A DNA stretch of 58,830 nt. It comes from Methylomonas rosea (GTDB lineage Bacteria; Pseudomonadota; Gammaproteobacteria; Methylococcales; Methylomonadaceae). The notes under the pieces were generated by a model. That model saw only the letters and a list, made by a program, of their open reading frames with translations, was not told where the DNA came from and made no database searches. Every line of letters starts with the position of its first letter. The first letter of the stretch is position 1. Both the position numbers and the translations under genes were made by a program. The stretch is from contig NZ_JANIBL010000028.1 of the NCBI RefSeq assembly GCF_024505055.1, positions 1 to 58,830 of the forward strand, written 5' to 3'. Positions 8,908-16,509 of the stretch are shown here, piece after piece.

Positions 8908-10347
8908 TCAATTTGAAAATTTTAAGCGTCGATTTTCCGCATAAACCGCTAGCTCGTGCAGTATCCCTTGATTTGCATTGGGTTCCTCCCGCATTAGCGT
9001 AATTTTGGCAGTGAACTGTTGCAGCGTCAGCCAGCCATTCGTCAGTGCACCGCTTAGCTTGTCGCGACAATATTGCTGCCAGAGCTGGGCGTCTTCGATG
9101 GATAGGGTATGCGGATAATTCCGGGCACGATAGCGAAACAGCATTTCCGGCAAACGGATGTCAACGAAATCGGTGGCAAACTCCTTTAGCTTTTCGGGTT
9201 TTGCTTGTCTGATTCGTGTCATCATGGCTTTATCACTGTTATTGAAAAATCCACCGCTGTAAATCATCAAATCAGGATCTTCAGGTGAATCTTGATACTC
9301 GCGGGTAAACACTTCCGACAGTTTTCCAGCTAAAGGTGGAGCGGCTTGAATCCGCTGCAAATTTGCTCGGCATAAGCCTAAATCCAGCTGCAAGCGTTCG
9401 GCATCGGCCGGCCGTATCACCGACAAAGGCGCCAACACCGGGGCTTTGTTGATATGTACGGTTTTTAACGGGATTCTGGCAATACCTTCCGGCAGCGCGT
9501 CACTGGCAACAAACAGCCGTTGTTGAATTTCTTCCGCACTTAACTCAAGCAAGGGTGCCGGATCGACCGAAAGGTCGTAAACGATTATTTCGTTGCTATT
9601 GCTTGGATGCTGAGCTAAGGGCAGGATCACGGCCAAGCTGTTATTCCGGGCCGGAAAACGACCGGAGACATGAATTAAGGGGTTAAAGCTGCCGAGTTGT
9701 AACTGGTTTAACGCGGTGTTTTTATATCGATTGTTCAGTAAGTAGTTGAACAATTTCGGTTGCCGCTGTTTGATTAATTTGGCCATTGCGATGGTTGCAT
9801 AGACGTCCGATAACGCATCGTGCGCCGCTTCATGGGCGATGCCGTTAGCTTTGGTGAGTTCTTCCAATTTAAAACTGGCGACGCCGTCGGCATTGACCGG
9901 CCATTCGATACCTTCCGGCCTTAAAGCCTTGGCGGCTCGGACCACGTCGATAATGTCCCAGCGGGAGTTACCGTTTTGCCATTCGCGCGCATAGGGATCG
10001 TAAAAATTACGGTAGAGCAGGTTGCGGGTGACTTCGTCGTCGAAGCGGATGCTGTTGTAACCCACGCCGCAGGTGCCGGGTTCTGCGAGCTGCTGGTTAA
10101 TCAAGGCGGCAAATTCCGCTTCGCAAACGCCTCTTGCAGCGGCCAATTGCGGGGTGATACCGGTAATCAGGCAAGCCTCGGGGTGTGGCAAGTAATCGTC
10201 GGCAGGCTGGCAGTAGGCCATGATGGGCTGGCCGACGATATTGAAGTCACCATCGGTGCGGATGCCGGCAAATTGACAAGGCCGGTCGCGTTGCGGATCG
10301 ATGCCGAAGGTTTCGTAATCGTGCCAGAAAAAAGTCGCTGTAGTCAT
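8908..10347 (-). CDS. sbcB: Exodeoxyribonuclease I (3'-5' ssDNA exonuclease)
   Basis: It degrades single-stranded DNA 3' to 5' in recombination and mismatch repair. The first exonuclease motif WHDYETFGIDPQRDRPCQFA near the N-terminus supplies the catalytic Asp/Glu pair of the DEDDh fold. AHDALSDVYATIAMAKLIK gives the later His and Asp. The SH3-like and C-terminal helical domains follow. I use the ATG at 10347 (479 residues, close to the 475 of E. coli ExoI) rather than a frame-opening start at 10392, because WHDYETFG then falls at the usual distance from the start. The gene is divergent from the MxaD-like gene, 127 bases apart. Confidence 0.93.
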   Translation of the reverse strand: MTTATFFWHDYETFGIDPQRDRPCQFAGIRTDGDFNIVGQPIMAYCQPADDYLPHPEACLITGITPQLAAARGVCEAEFAALINQQLAEPGTCGVGYNSIRFDDEVTRNLLYRNFYDPYAREWQNGNSRWDIIDVVRAAKALRPEGIEWPVNADGVASFKLEELTKANGIAHEAAHDALSDVYATIAMAKLIKQRQPKLFNYLLNNRYKNTALNQLQLGSFNPLIHVSGRFPARNNSLAVILPLAQHPSNSNEIIVYDLSVDPAPLLELSAEEIQQRLFVASDALPEGIARIPLKTVHINKAPVLAPLSVIRPADAERLQLDLGLCRANLQRIQAAPPLAGKLSEVFTREYQDSPEDPDLMIYSGGFFNNSDKAMMTRIRQAKPEKLKEFATDFVDIRLPEMLFRYRARNYPHTLSIEDAQLWQQYCRDKLSGALTNGWLTLQQFTAKITLMREEPNANQGILHELAVYAENRRLKFSN

Positions 10348-10474
10348 TATACACTCGAAGGCGGACTGGGAGAGTCGGGAAAATTTCCGCAAACATGCTT
10401 TTGCGAATACTTGCGGACAGATTTTATTTTATAATCGCCCGCTCCATTTTATGTGTCCATCATAGGAAAGTGTT

Positions 10475-11068
10475 ATGAAAAAAACCTCGCTACTCGTTTC
10501 AACCGTTTTATTTTTGTTCACCGGTTTAGCCAATGCCCATGGTCCGGTCAGAGCAAAAATGACTGCCACCATTACTGTCGATGCGCCAGCGGCAAAAGTG
10601 TGGGATTTGATCAAGAACTACGACGATATGTCTTGGCACCCAGGCATTAAAAGCGTGAAAGGCGACGGTACCAATAATAAAGGCGCTATCCGCGTTTTGA
10701 CTTTGGCGAACGGCACTATCACCGAAGAATTAAAAGCCTATGACGCCGCGAAATTTTCATACAAATATAAAATCACCGACATGAGTTCCACCGGCACCAT
10801 CAAACACGCCGGCCAAGATGAACCACTGCCTGTATTACCAGTCGGCAACTACGCAGCGGAGCTGTCCGTTAACGATAAAGGCGGGAAAGCCGAAATCGAA
10901 TGGGTAGCCACATACTACCGTGCTTATGTAAACAACAATCCACCAGCGGAATTGAACGAAGAAGCTGCGGACAAAGCAGTTACCAACGTTTTGAAATCCG
11001 GCCTGGAAGCAATCGCCAAGAAAGTGGGCTCAGGTTCTGCCGCGGTTGAGATCGACATAAAACGCTAG
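10475..11068 (+). CDS. mxaD: MxaD-like periplasmic SRPBCC-fold protein
   Basis: This 197-residue protein has a signal peptide (MKKTSLLVSTVLFLFTGLANA, cut before His22). The mature part reads HGPVRAKMTATITVDAPAAKVWDLI and SWHPGIKSVKGDG, the SRPBCC/START fold as found in MxaD. MxaD is a periplasmic protein of methylotrophs that stimulates electron transfer from methanol dehydrogenase to cytochrome cL. No mxaF, mxaG or other mxa gene is seen here, so this is an orphan copy or a paralogue. A good ribosome site, AGGAAAG, precedes the ATG, and a TATAAT hexamer lies at 10430-10435. It is followed after a strong hairpin by the YVTN propeller gene. Fold and export are confident; the methanol dehydrogenase link is from family knowledge. 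Confidence 0.75.
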   Translation: MKKTSLLVSTVLFLFTGLANAHGPVRAKMTATITVDAPAAKVWDLIKNYDDMSWHPGIKSVKGDGTNNKGAIRVLTLANGTITEELKAYDAAKFSYKYKITDMSSTGTIKHAGQDEPLPVLPVGNYAAELSVNDKGGKAEIEWVATYYRAYVNNNPPAELNEEAADKAVTNVLKSGLEAIAKKVGSGSAAVEIDIKR

Positions 11069-11081
11069 GCTGTTCTTATCC

Positions 11082-11108
11082 GGTTCTCGGCAGCTCGCGC
11101 CGAGAACC
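11082..11108 (+). terminator. Strong hairpin between the MxaD-like and propeller genes
   Basis: GGTTCTCGGC and GCCGAGAACC form a perfect 10-bp stem with a 7-base loop. There is no T run, so it could be a Rho-independent terminator of weak type, an attenuator or an mRNA-stabilising end. Confidence 0.5.
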
Positions 11109-11136
11109 CTCGCTCCCCATTCCTGTCATTCTCATC

Positions 11137-12090
11137 ATGCGCATCAGATATTGGTTTTTGGTTTTTTCACTGCTGGGTGTATTCGCATCTGGCGTTAGCG
11201 CCGATTCGCGGGCCTTTATTACTAATCAGCTGGATAATTCGGTGTCGGTAATTGATACAAAAAGCCAGCAAGTAATTGAAACGATCAAAGTCGAGGGTAA
11301 ACCCGCCGGCGTTGCGCTGAATCCAGCGAAGAAACAGGTCTACATCAGCACCCCGGAAGGTGGCGGTTTTGCGGTTTTGGATGGCGAGAAACTAACGAAA
11401 TTAACCAAAGTTAAGGTCGGTGGAGCCTCGTTGGGTATCACTGCGGACAGAAAGGGCGAGCAGGTATTTGTCGCCGATTGGTATGAAAACTCGGTGACGG
11501 TTTTCGATACCAAAACCTTTGCGAAGATAAAAACCATTACCGTCGGCAAATCTCCGTCTGGCATGACGGTCAGTCCGGACAATCGTTGGCTTTATGTCGC
11601 CAATCGCATCGACGATTCCATTTCGCAAATTGATCTGAGTAAACTGAGCATCCGCAATACCACCAAGGTCGGCGCGCACCCGTTTGGGATAGCCGTGGAC
11701 AGTCAGGGTAAGCGTCTGTATTCCGCTAACGTCGAAAGCGACAATGTCACTGTTTTGGATGCCCGTAGCCTAAAGCGCTTGGCAACCATCAAGGTTGGCG
11801 CCAGACCCTATGCGGTGTCGCTGGCATTGAACGACAGTCTTTTGTTCGTTACCAACCAGGACGACAGCACGGTATCGGTAGTTGATACCGCCACATTGAA
11901 ACAGATTGAAGTCATCGCCGTGGGCGATAAGCCGGAAGGTATCAGCACACATCCGGACGATCAAAACGTCTATGTTGCTAACTGGTTTGACAACAATGTG
12001 TCCGTCATCGACGCCAAAACCCTGAAAGTGGTGAACACTATTAAAACGGGGGAGGGCAGTCGCGCCTTTGGCGAGTTCATCGCGCGTTAG
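11137..12090 (+). CDS. Exported seven-bladed YVTN-family beta-propeller protein
   Basis: The 317-residue product has a signal peptide (FLVFSLLGVFASGVSADS). Seven repeats of about 42 residues follow, each with an N-x-x-D-N-(T/S)V-S-V-(I/F)-D core, a xTIxVG strand and an end like VYVA. This is a complete YVTN propeller predicted in the periplasm. Similar propellers accompany PQQ-dependent dehydrogenase systems and surface-layer proteins. Its place 68 bases after an MxaD-like gene suggests a partner role in periplasmic alcohol oxidation, but no catalytic residues are seen. The last blade ends GSRAFGEFIAR, as if closed by the N-terminal strand. Confidence 0.8.
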   Translation: MRIRYWFLVFSLLGVFASGVSADSRAFITNQLDNSVSVIDTKSQQVIETIKVEGKPAGVALNPAKKQVYISTPEGGGFAVLDGEKLTKLTKVKVGGASLGITADRKGEQVFVADWYENSVTVFDTKTFAKIKTITVGKSPSGMTVSPDNRWLYVANRIDDSISQIDLSKLSIRNTTKVGAHPFGIAVDSQGKRLYSANVESDNVTVLDARSLKRLATIKVGARPYAVSLALNDSLLFVTNQDDSTVSVVDTATLKQIEVIAVGDKPEGISTHPDDQNVYVANWFDNNVSVIDAKTLKVVNTIKTGEGSRAFGEFIAR

Positions 12091-12161
12091 ACGATTCGGC
12101 ATTTTGATGGCTGCGCTTGTATGGTAGACTGCGCGCCGTTGCTAACCTCATTGAGAAATAT

Positions 12162-12452
12162 ATGGCTGAAACCGTTGAAGATTTAACCATTAGTTACGAA
12201 GACGGCGGCGTTGAAACTGTCAAGGAACTGGACAAAAAAGTCCTGAGTAAGGGCGCTTGGGCCACGGTGATTTACCGTTATCAGGATTGGGAGCCGGCTA
12301 AGAATCAATATAGCCAGGATAGATTTAGTATTCGCCGCTATCAAAAGCGCAACGGCGAATATCAGCAAAAATCCAAATTTAATATTTCCAGCGAAAAACA
12401 AGCGCAAGAGTTAATCGATGCGCTACAAGGTTGGTTGGCTGAAGGCCAATAA
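12162..12452 (+). CDS. Conserved small hypothetical protein
   Basis: The product is 96 residues from ATG 12162 (MAETVEDLTISYEDGG); the frame opens earlier at 12117, but that extension looks non-coding. It is acidic at the start and basic in the middle (RFSIRRYQKRNGEYQQKSKF), and ends with an amphipathic helix (QAQELIDALQGWL). No signal peptide or membrane segment is present. It looks like a cytoplasmic alpha/beta protein of unknown function. It ends just before a bidirectional hairpin shared with feoC. Confidence 0.65.
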   Translation: MAETVEDLTISYEDGGVETVKELDKKVLSKGAWATVIYRYQDWEPAKNQYSQDRFSIRRYQKRNGEYQQKSKFNISSEKQAQELIDALQGWLAEGQ

Positions 12453-12458
12453 ACAACC

Positions 12459-12494
12459 TTAGTTTAGCGAAGCGTTACGGCTTCGCTAAACTAA
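12459..12494. terminator. Bidirectional hairpin between convergent genes
   Basis: TTAGTTTAGCGAAGC and GCTTCGCTAAACTAA pair perfectly over 15 bp around a 6-base loop. The right arm overlaps the feoC stop codon (12491-12493). It can end transcription from both sides. Confidence 0.75.
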
Positions 12495-12712
12495 TCTACC
12501 CATTCGTAGATCTCAGTCAGGGTCGGATCGCATTTACAGCAGCTGGTACCACAGGAGGCACCGACAGGGCTTAGTCTCACCTTGCCTTTATTGATCCACT
12601 TGCCCAGCATGCCGCGCAAGGCATCAGCATCCATATGAAAATGCAAAACAAGATCGCTCAAGGTTACCCGGCGTTTTTCCTGCAAATAACTACGTAAGTC
12701 GGACAATATCAT
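12491..12712 (-). CDS. feoC: FeoC-like ferrous iron transport regulator
   Basis: The 73-residue protein starts with a winged-helix DNA-binding-like domain (MILSDLRSYLQEKRRVTLSDLVLHF). It ends with a cysteine cluster CGTSCCKC at 54-61, typical of FeoC, which may hold an Fe-S cluster and control FeoB stability or activity. Its start overlaps the feoB stop by 4 bases, so it is translationally coupled as the last gene of feoABC. Its stop lies within the terminator hairpin. Confidence 0.88.
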   Translation of the reverse strand: MILSDLRSYLQEKRRVTLSDLVLHFHMDADALRGMLGKWINKGKVRLSPVGASCGTSCCKCDPTLTEIYEWVD

Positions 12713-15024
12713 TGCGGGACTCCACTAGTTTGGCGCACGCCGTAAAATCTCAGCAGGAATAGTACCCCGGCAAAGATAAGCGTTAGCGCCAGTATCCAGC
12801 CGATAGCCGAATTTGGATGCTGGGCATAGGTCATGCCTTGGTAGAAGAGGGTGGCGGTCAAGTAAGCCACGAAGGTGGTCCAGCACACTACAAATAAAGC
12901 CCAACTGCCGTTGGTTTCTTTGTATATAGCCGCCGTGGCGGCTACGCAGGGCGCATACAATAAAATGAACAGCAAGTAGGCAAATGCGCCGACTTGGCCA
13001 TCGAAATGCGCTTGCATGACGCCGAAAGTATCGAGTTTGACTTGCTGCTGTTCCGCTGCCGCAGCCTGATCGGAGATATTGGCTATGCCCAATCCCAATG
13101 GATCCAGCAGCTTGTCGGCAATTGCCGTCAGGTTGTCCGGTACCGTTTGACAAGCCTCTAGCAAGGCTTGCTGTAAATCAAAGCTTTTCTCGTCTTCTGA
13201 ATGATCGGATACGGCCATTTGACTGTACAACGCGTCCAGTGTACCCACTACCGCTTCCTTGGCCAGTACACCGGTAAAGATACCGACGGTCGCCGGCCAG
13301 TTATCGTGAGCAATACCCATGGGCTGAAATACCGGCGTCAAAGCGCGGCCGATTTCGCTTAGTACTGATTTATCGCTATTTTCCTGACCGAAACTGCCGT
13401 CCGTACCCAAAGAATTCAATACATTCAACACCAGTACCATAGGCACAATGACTTTGCCGGCGTTGAAGATAAAGGTTTTTAAGCGCTCCCAGGTTTTGGT
13501 GTAAACGCCTTGCAATGTGGGCAAATGATAAGCGGGCAGTTCCATCAAAAAAGGGGTAGGGTTCCCGCGCAACAAGGTGTGGCGCATGATTAAACCAGTC
13601 AACACCGCCACTACAATGCCGAATAAGTACAAACCAAACACCAGATTTTGGCCACCGACAGGGAAGAAGGCTGCGGCAAACAAGGCATAAACGGGCAGGC
13701 GGGCGCCGCAAGACATGAAGGGATTCATCAGATTGGTCAATACCCGGTCACGCTGGTTATCCAAGGTGCGGGTAGCGATAATAGCCGGTACATTGCAGCC
13801 GAAACCGACGATCATCGGCACAAACGACTTGCCGGGCAGGCCGATGATGCACATGAACCGGTCCATCACAAATGCGGCTCTGGACATGTAACCGGAATCT
13901 TCCAACATCGATAAAAATATGAACAAAAAGCCGACGATGGGAATAAAGGTAGACACCACTTGAATGCCGCCACCGATGCCGCTGCTGATCAACACCACCA
14001 GCCAAGCAGGCCAATTCATGCTGGTTAAAATTTCGCTTAAACCGTCCACCAGTAATGCGCCGACGGCTTTGTCGAAAAAGTCGACGAAAGCGCTGCCTAT
14101 GTTGATGGTAAACATGAACATCGCATACATAACCAACAAAAAGATGGGGATACCAAGGAAGCGGTTTAGCACAACGCTATCAATCTTGTCGGTGGTACTG
14201 CGGGAAACCTCGTTGAGTTTGCAGACGCAGGCTTGCACCAGTTTGTTTACCAAACCGTAACGGGCGTCGGCGGCGAGTATATCGATTTCGTCTTGGGTTT
14301 GGGCTTCAATGTCCGCACGCATTTGTTCGGCAACTTTTAGCAATTCAGGACCGGCAAGCTGCTTTGCCAAGGTGTCGTTTTCTAGCAAACGCAGCGCAAG
14401 CCAACGGCTATCGCAAACCAAATCGATAGATTGCTGGGTCAATTGAGCCTGTAATTGGCTGACCGCAGTTTCTATAGCCGGATCGTAATCGACTTGTAAT
14501 GCGGGAATGGGCTTGCTGAGGCAGGCTTTGTTGATAATGTCGCGTAATTCCTTAATACCGAAACCCGTAGCGGCGGTAACCGGGACTACCGGGCAAGCCA
14601 TTTGTTTGGCGAGCAGTTCGATGTCTATCTTGATGCCGCGTTTTTTTACCGCATCCATCATGTTCAGGACCAATATCATCGGTACCCGCATTTCTATCAA
14701 CTGCGAGGTCAGATAAAGATTTCGCTCTATATTGGAGGCATCGACAATGTTGATGATTAAATCGGCTTGGCGGGAAGCGACGTAATCGCGGGCGACTTTT
14801 TCGTCCAGGGAGATACTGTCGTCATCGGCTTCTAAAGAATAGGTGCCGGGTAGATCTACCAGACTTATATGCTTGCCTTGGTGCGTGTATTCGCCGGTTT
14901 TTTGTTCAACAGTCACGCCAGGCCAATTGCCGACGTGTTGCTTGGAGCCGGTCAATGCATTGAACAGCGTGGTTTTTCCGCAATTTGGGTTACCAACCAC
15001 GCCAACAGTAAAATCCATACTCAT
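12709..15024 (-). CDS. feoB: Ferrous iron transport protein B (GTP-dependent inner-membrane permease)
   Basis: The 771-residue protein imports Fe(II) across the inner membrane. Its N-terminal G domain has G1 GNPNCGKTTLFNALTG, the switch region NWPGVTVE, DLPGTYSL and the NMMD G4 motif. A helical GDI region and about ten membrane segments with two Gate repeats follow (the first around GYMSRAAFVMDRFMCIIGLPG). Size and order match E. coli FeoB. It overlaps feoA upstream and feoC downstream by 4 bases each, so the three genes are coupled. Confidence 0.96.
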   Translation of the reverse strand: MSMDFTVGVVGNPNCGKTTLFNALTGSKQHVGNWPGVTVEQKTGEYTHQGKHISLVDLPGTYSLEADDDSISLDEKVARDYVASRQADLIINIVDASNIERNLYLTSQLIEMRVPMILVLNMMDAVKKRGIKIDIELLAKQMACPVVPVTAATGFGIKELRDIINKACLSKPIPALQVDYDPAIETAVSQLQAQLTQQSIDLVCDSRWLALRLLENDTLAKQLAGPELLKVAEQMRADIEAQTQDEIDILAADARYGLVNKLVQACVCKLNEVSRSTTDKIDSVVLNRFLGIPIFLLVMYAMFMFTINIGSAFVDFFDKAVGALLVDGLSEILTSMNWPAWLVVLISSGIGGGIQVVSTFIPIVGFLFIFLSMLEDSGYMSRAAFVMDRFMCIIGLPGKSFVPMIVGFGCNVPAIIATRTLDNQRDRVLTNLMNPFMSCGARLPVYALFAAAFFPVGGQNLVFGLYLFGIVVAVLTGLIMRHTLLRGNPTPFLMELPAYHLPTLQGVYTKTWERLKTFIFNAGKVIVPMVLVLNVLNSLGTDGSFGQENSDKSVLSEIGRALTPVFQPMGIAHDNWPATVGIFTGVLAKEAVVGTLDALYSQMAVSDHSEDEKSFDLQQALLEACQTVPDNLTAIADKLLDPLGLGIANISDQAAAAEQQQVKLDTFGVMQAHFDGQVGAFAYLLFILLYAPCVAATAAIYKETNGSWALFVVCWTTFVAYLTATLFYQGMTYAQHPNSAIGWILALTLIFAGVLFLLRFYGVRQTSGVPQ

Positions 15025-15254
15025 ACTTTTTCTATAAGTAAGACCGACGCCTCGTTTTTACGTAGCGACAATGAAAAACCGCGAATTTTGATTTCAACCG
15101 GATCGCCCATCGGTGCAAACCGAGTAATGGTGAATTCGGTGCCGGGTGTTAAACCCATAGCCAGCAACTTCTTGCGATAGACGCCACCTGATTGATCAAA
15201 CCCAACTATACGGCCTGTATCGCCAGTCGCCAGCGTTTTAAGATATGTCGGCAT
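15021..15254 (-). CDS. feoA: Ferrous iron transport protein A (SH3-like)
   Basis: The 77-residue cytoplasmic SH3-fold protein is needed for FeoB-driven Fe(II) uptake. It shows the family's GDTGRIVGF, GLTPGTEFTITRFAPMGDPV and LSLRKNEA elements. It is the first gene of the operon, with a Fur-like box 12-30 bases upstream of its start. Confidence 0.93.
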   Translation of the reverse strand: MPTYLKTLATGDTGRIVGFDQSGGVYRKKLLAMGLTPGTEFTITRFAPMGDPVEIKIRGFSLSLRKNEASVLLIEKV

Positions 15255-15265
15255 GCAAGCTAATT

Positions 15266-15284
15266 AATAATTGTTCTCATTAAG
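15266..15284 (-). promoter_or_regulatory. Fur box of feoABC
   Basis: On the minus strand the 19-mer CTTAATGAGAACAATTATT matches the Fur consensus GATAATGATAATCATTATC at 13 of 19 positions. It lies 12 bases upstream of the feoA start. Iron-Fur repression is the expected control. Confidence 0.7.
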
Positions 15285-15693
15285 CTGCAATATAGCACAT
15301 CAACGTAAAGGTATGACAGCATTAGTTTTAGGCTGACTAACGGGTAGATAAATGATACGCATAATGTATATTATGTTAAATAATAACGGACATCCTAATT
15401 GCCTTATTCCGACTCCCTAAAACGTGGAGTCAAAACAATGGCAGAACCCAAAAAACGAGGACGGAAAGCAAAAGCAGCTTTTGCTATACCAGATGGTATA
15501 AGGTTGGGATCAATCCGGATCGAGCCGCCGACGTGCTTGGCCTCACTCAATCGGCGAATCGTGTATGACCGCAAAAAGAGCTCGTAACTCAATTTAGCCT
15601 TGGTTGGCTAACTAAAGTTAGCGGTTTTATGGTTTGTCCATGATTTCTCTTCAGCTATCGCAACCACCAAAAGGCAAACAAGCCGTCAAATCC
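15285..15693. other. Intergenic region between feoA and the response-regulator operon
   Basis: No confident gene is present. A short plus-strand frame starts at ATG 15438 (MAEPKKRGRKAKAAF). The DNA at about 15497-15570 reads more like protein in another frame (VGINPDRAADVLGLTQSANRV), which could be the remnant of a small frame-shifted DNA-binding gene. A small hairpin, TTAGCC-GGCTAA, lies near 15595-15612. The rest is presumed promoter DNA for the divergent neighbours. Confidence 0.4.
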
Positions 15694-15728
15694 TCACGAA
15701 AATATCACGAGCTTATGATATTTTCGTG
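15694..15728. promoter_or_regulatory. Probable OmpR-type operator: TCACGA direct repeat inside a 13-bp palindrome
   Basis: TCACGA occurs at 15694-15699 and 15705-15710, exactly 11 bp apart, the spacing used by OmpR/PhoB-family regulators. CACGAAAATATCA (15695-15707) and TGATATTTTCGTG (15716-15728) also form a perfect 13-bp inverted repeat. It lies about 60 bases upstream of the response-regulator start. A related direct repeat lies in front of the spondin-domain gene (21300-21317). Autoregulation is inferred. Confidence 0.6.
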
Positions 15729-15786
15729 ATTGGCGAAGACTTTACGATTGGCCCATAATCGGCCTTTTTAATTCGCCGAATCGCTG

Positions 15787-16509
15787 ATGCCTGCCGCAAA
15801 ACACCTCCTTCTGGTCGAAGACGACCCCGACATCGCCAAGATTCTGGCCGACAATCTACGCGAAGAAGGTTACCGAGTCGAAGTAATAGCCGACGGCGAC
15901 GCTGCATTGGCGGCGATCGCGGCTAACCATTACGACATGCTGTTATTGGACGTCATGTTGCCCGGTGTGGACGGGCTTGAGATTTGCCGGCAAGTGCGGG
16001 CCAGGCAGGTTTATACGCCTATCATCATCGTCAGCTCCAAATCCAGCGATGTGCAACGCGTGGTCGGCCTGGAAATTGGCGCAGACGATTACATTACCAA
16101 ACCCTTCTCATTGGCCGAACTGGTCGCCAGAGTGCGTGCGCTGTTACGCCGCGCAACAGCTTTGAATCGGCCTAATGCAGAGCAAAGCACTACGGTCATT
16201 GTCACTCAAGGCCTGCGGATCGACGCGCAAAACCGAACGGTGGTTTTAGATAGCCAGTCGGTGGCGTTAACCGCACGCGAGTTTGATTTGCTCAATTTTT
16301 TCGCCCGCCATCCGGGGCGGATGCTGAGCAGGCTGGAACTGTTGAATCAGGTCTGGGGATACAGTCACGACGGCTACGAACATACCGTCAACTCCCACAT
16401 CAACCGCTTGCGCGCCAAAATCGAAGCCGATCCTGCAAATCCAACGCGAATTTTGACTGTCTGGGGGCTCGGCTATAAATTCGCCGGACCAGAAGATTCG
16501 GTTGAATGA
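15787..16509 (+). CDS. OmpR-family response regulator
   Basis: The 240-residue protein has a receiver domain with acidic pocket EDD at 11-13, phospho-acceptor Asp55 in LLLDVMLPG, Ser83/84 and Lys105 in DYITKPFS. A winged-helix output domain follows (LTAREFDLLNFFARHPGRMLS ... VNSHINRLRAKIE ... VWGLGYKF). It binds DNA as a phosphorylated dimer and is the cytoplasmic partner of the histidine kinase whose start overlaps its stop by 4 bases. The following barrel and cupredoxin genes are likely in the same transcript. The operator upstream suggests autoregulation. Confidence 0.92.
   Translation: MPAAKHLLLVEDDPDIAKILADNLREEGYRVEVIADGDAALAAIAANHYDMLLLDVMLPGVDGLEICRQVRARQVYTPIIIVSSKSSDVQRVVGLEIGADDYITKPFSLAELVARVRALLRRATALNRPNAEQSTTVIVTQGLRIDAQNRTVVLDSQSVALTAREFDLLNFFARHPGRMLSRLELLNQVWGYSHDGYEHTVNSHINRLRAKIEADPANPTRILTVWGLGYKFAGPEDSVE

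Noticed and set aside
15399..15587. Small plus-strand ORF with basic start MAEPKKRGRKAK
   Set aside because: Both strands are open here, and the more protein-like reading (VGINPDRAADVLGLTQSANRV) is in another frame. Mentioned only in the intergenic entry as a possible remnant.
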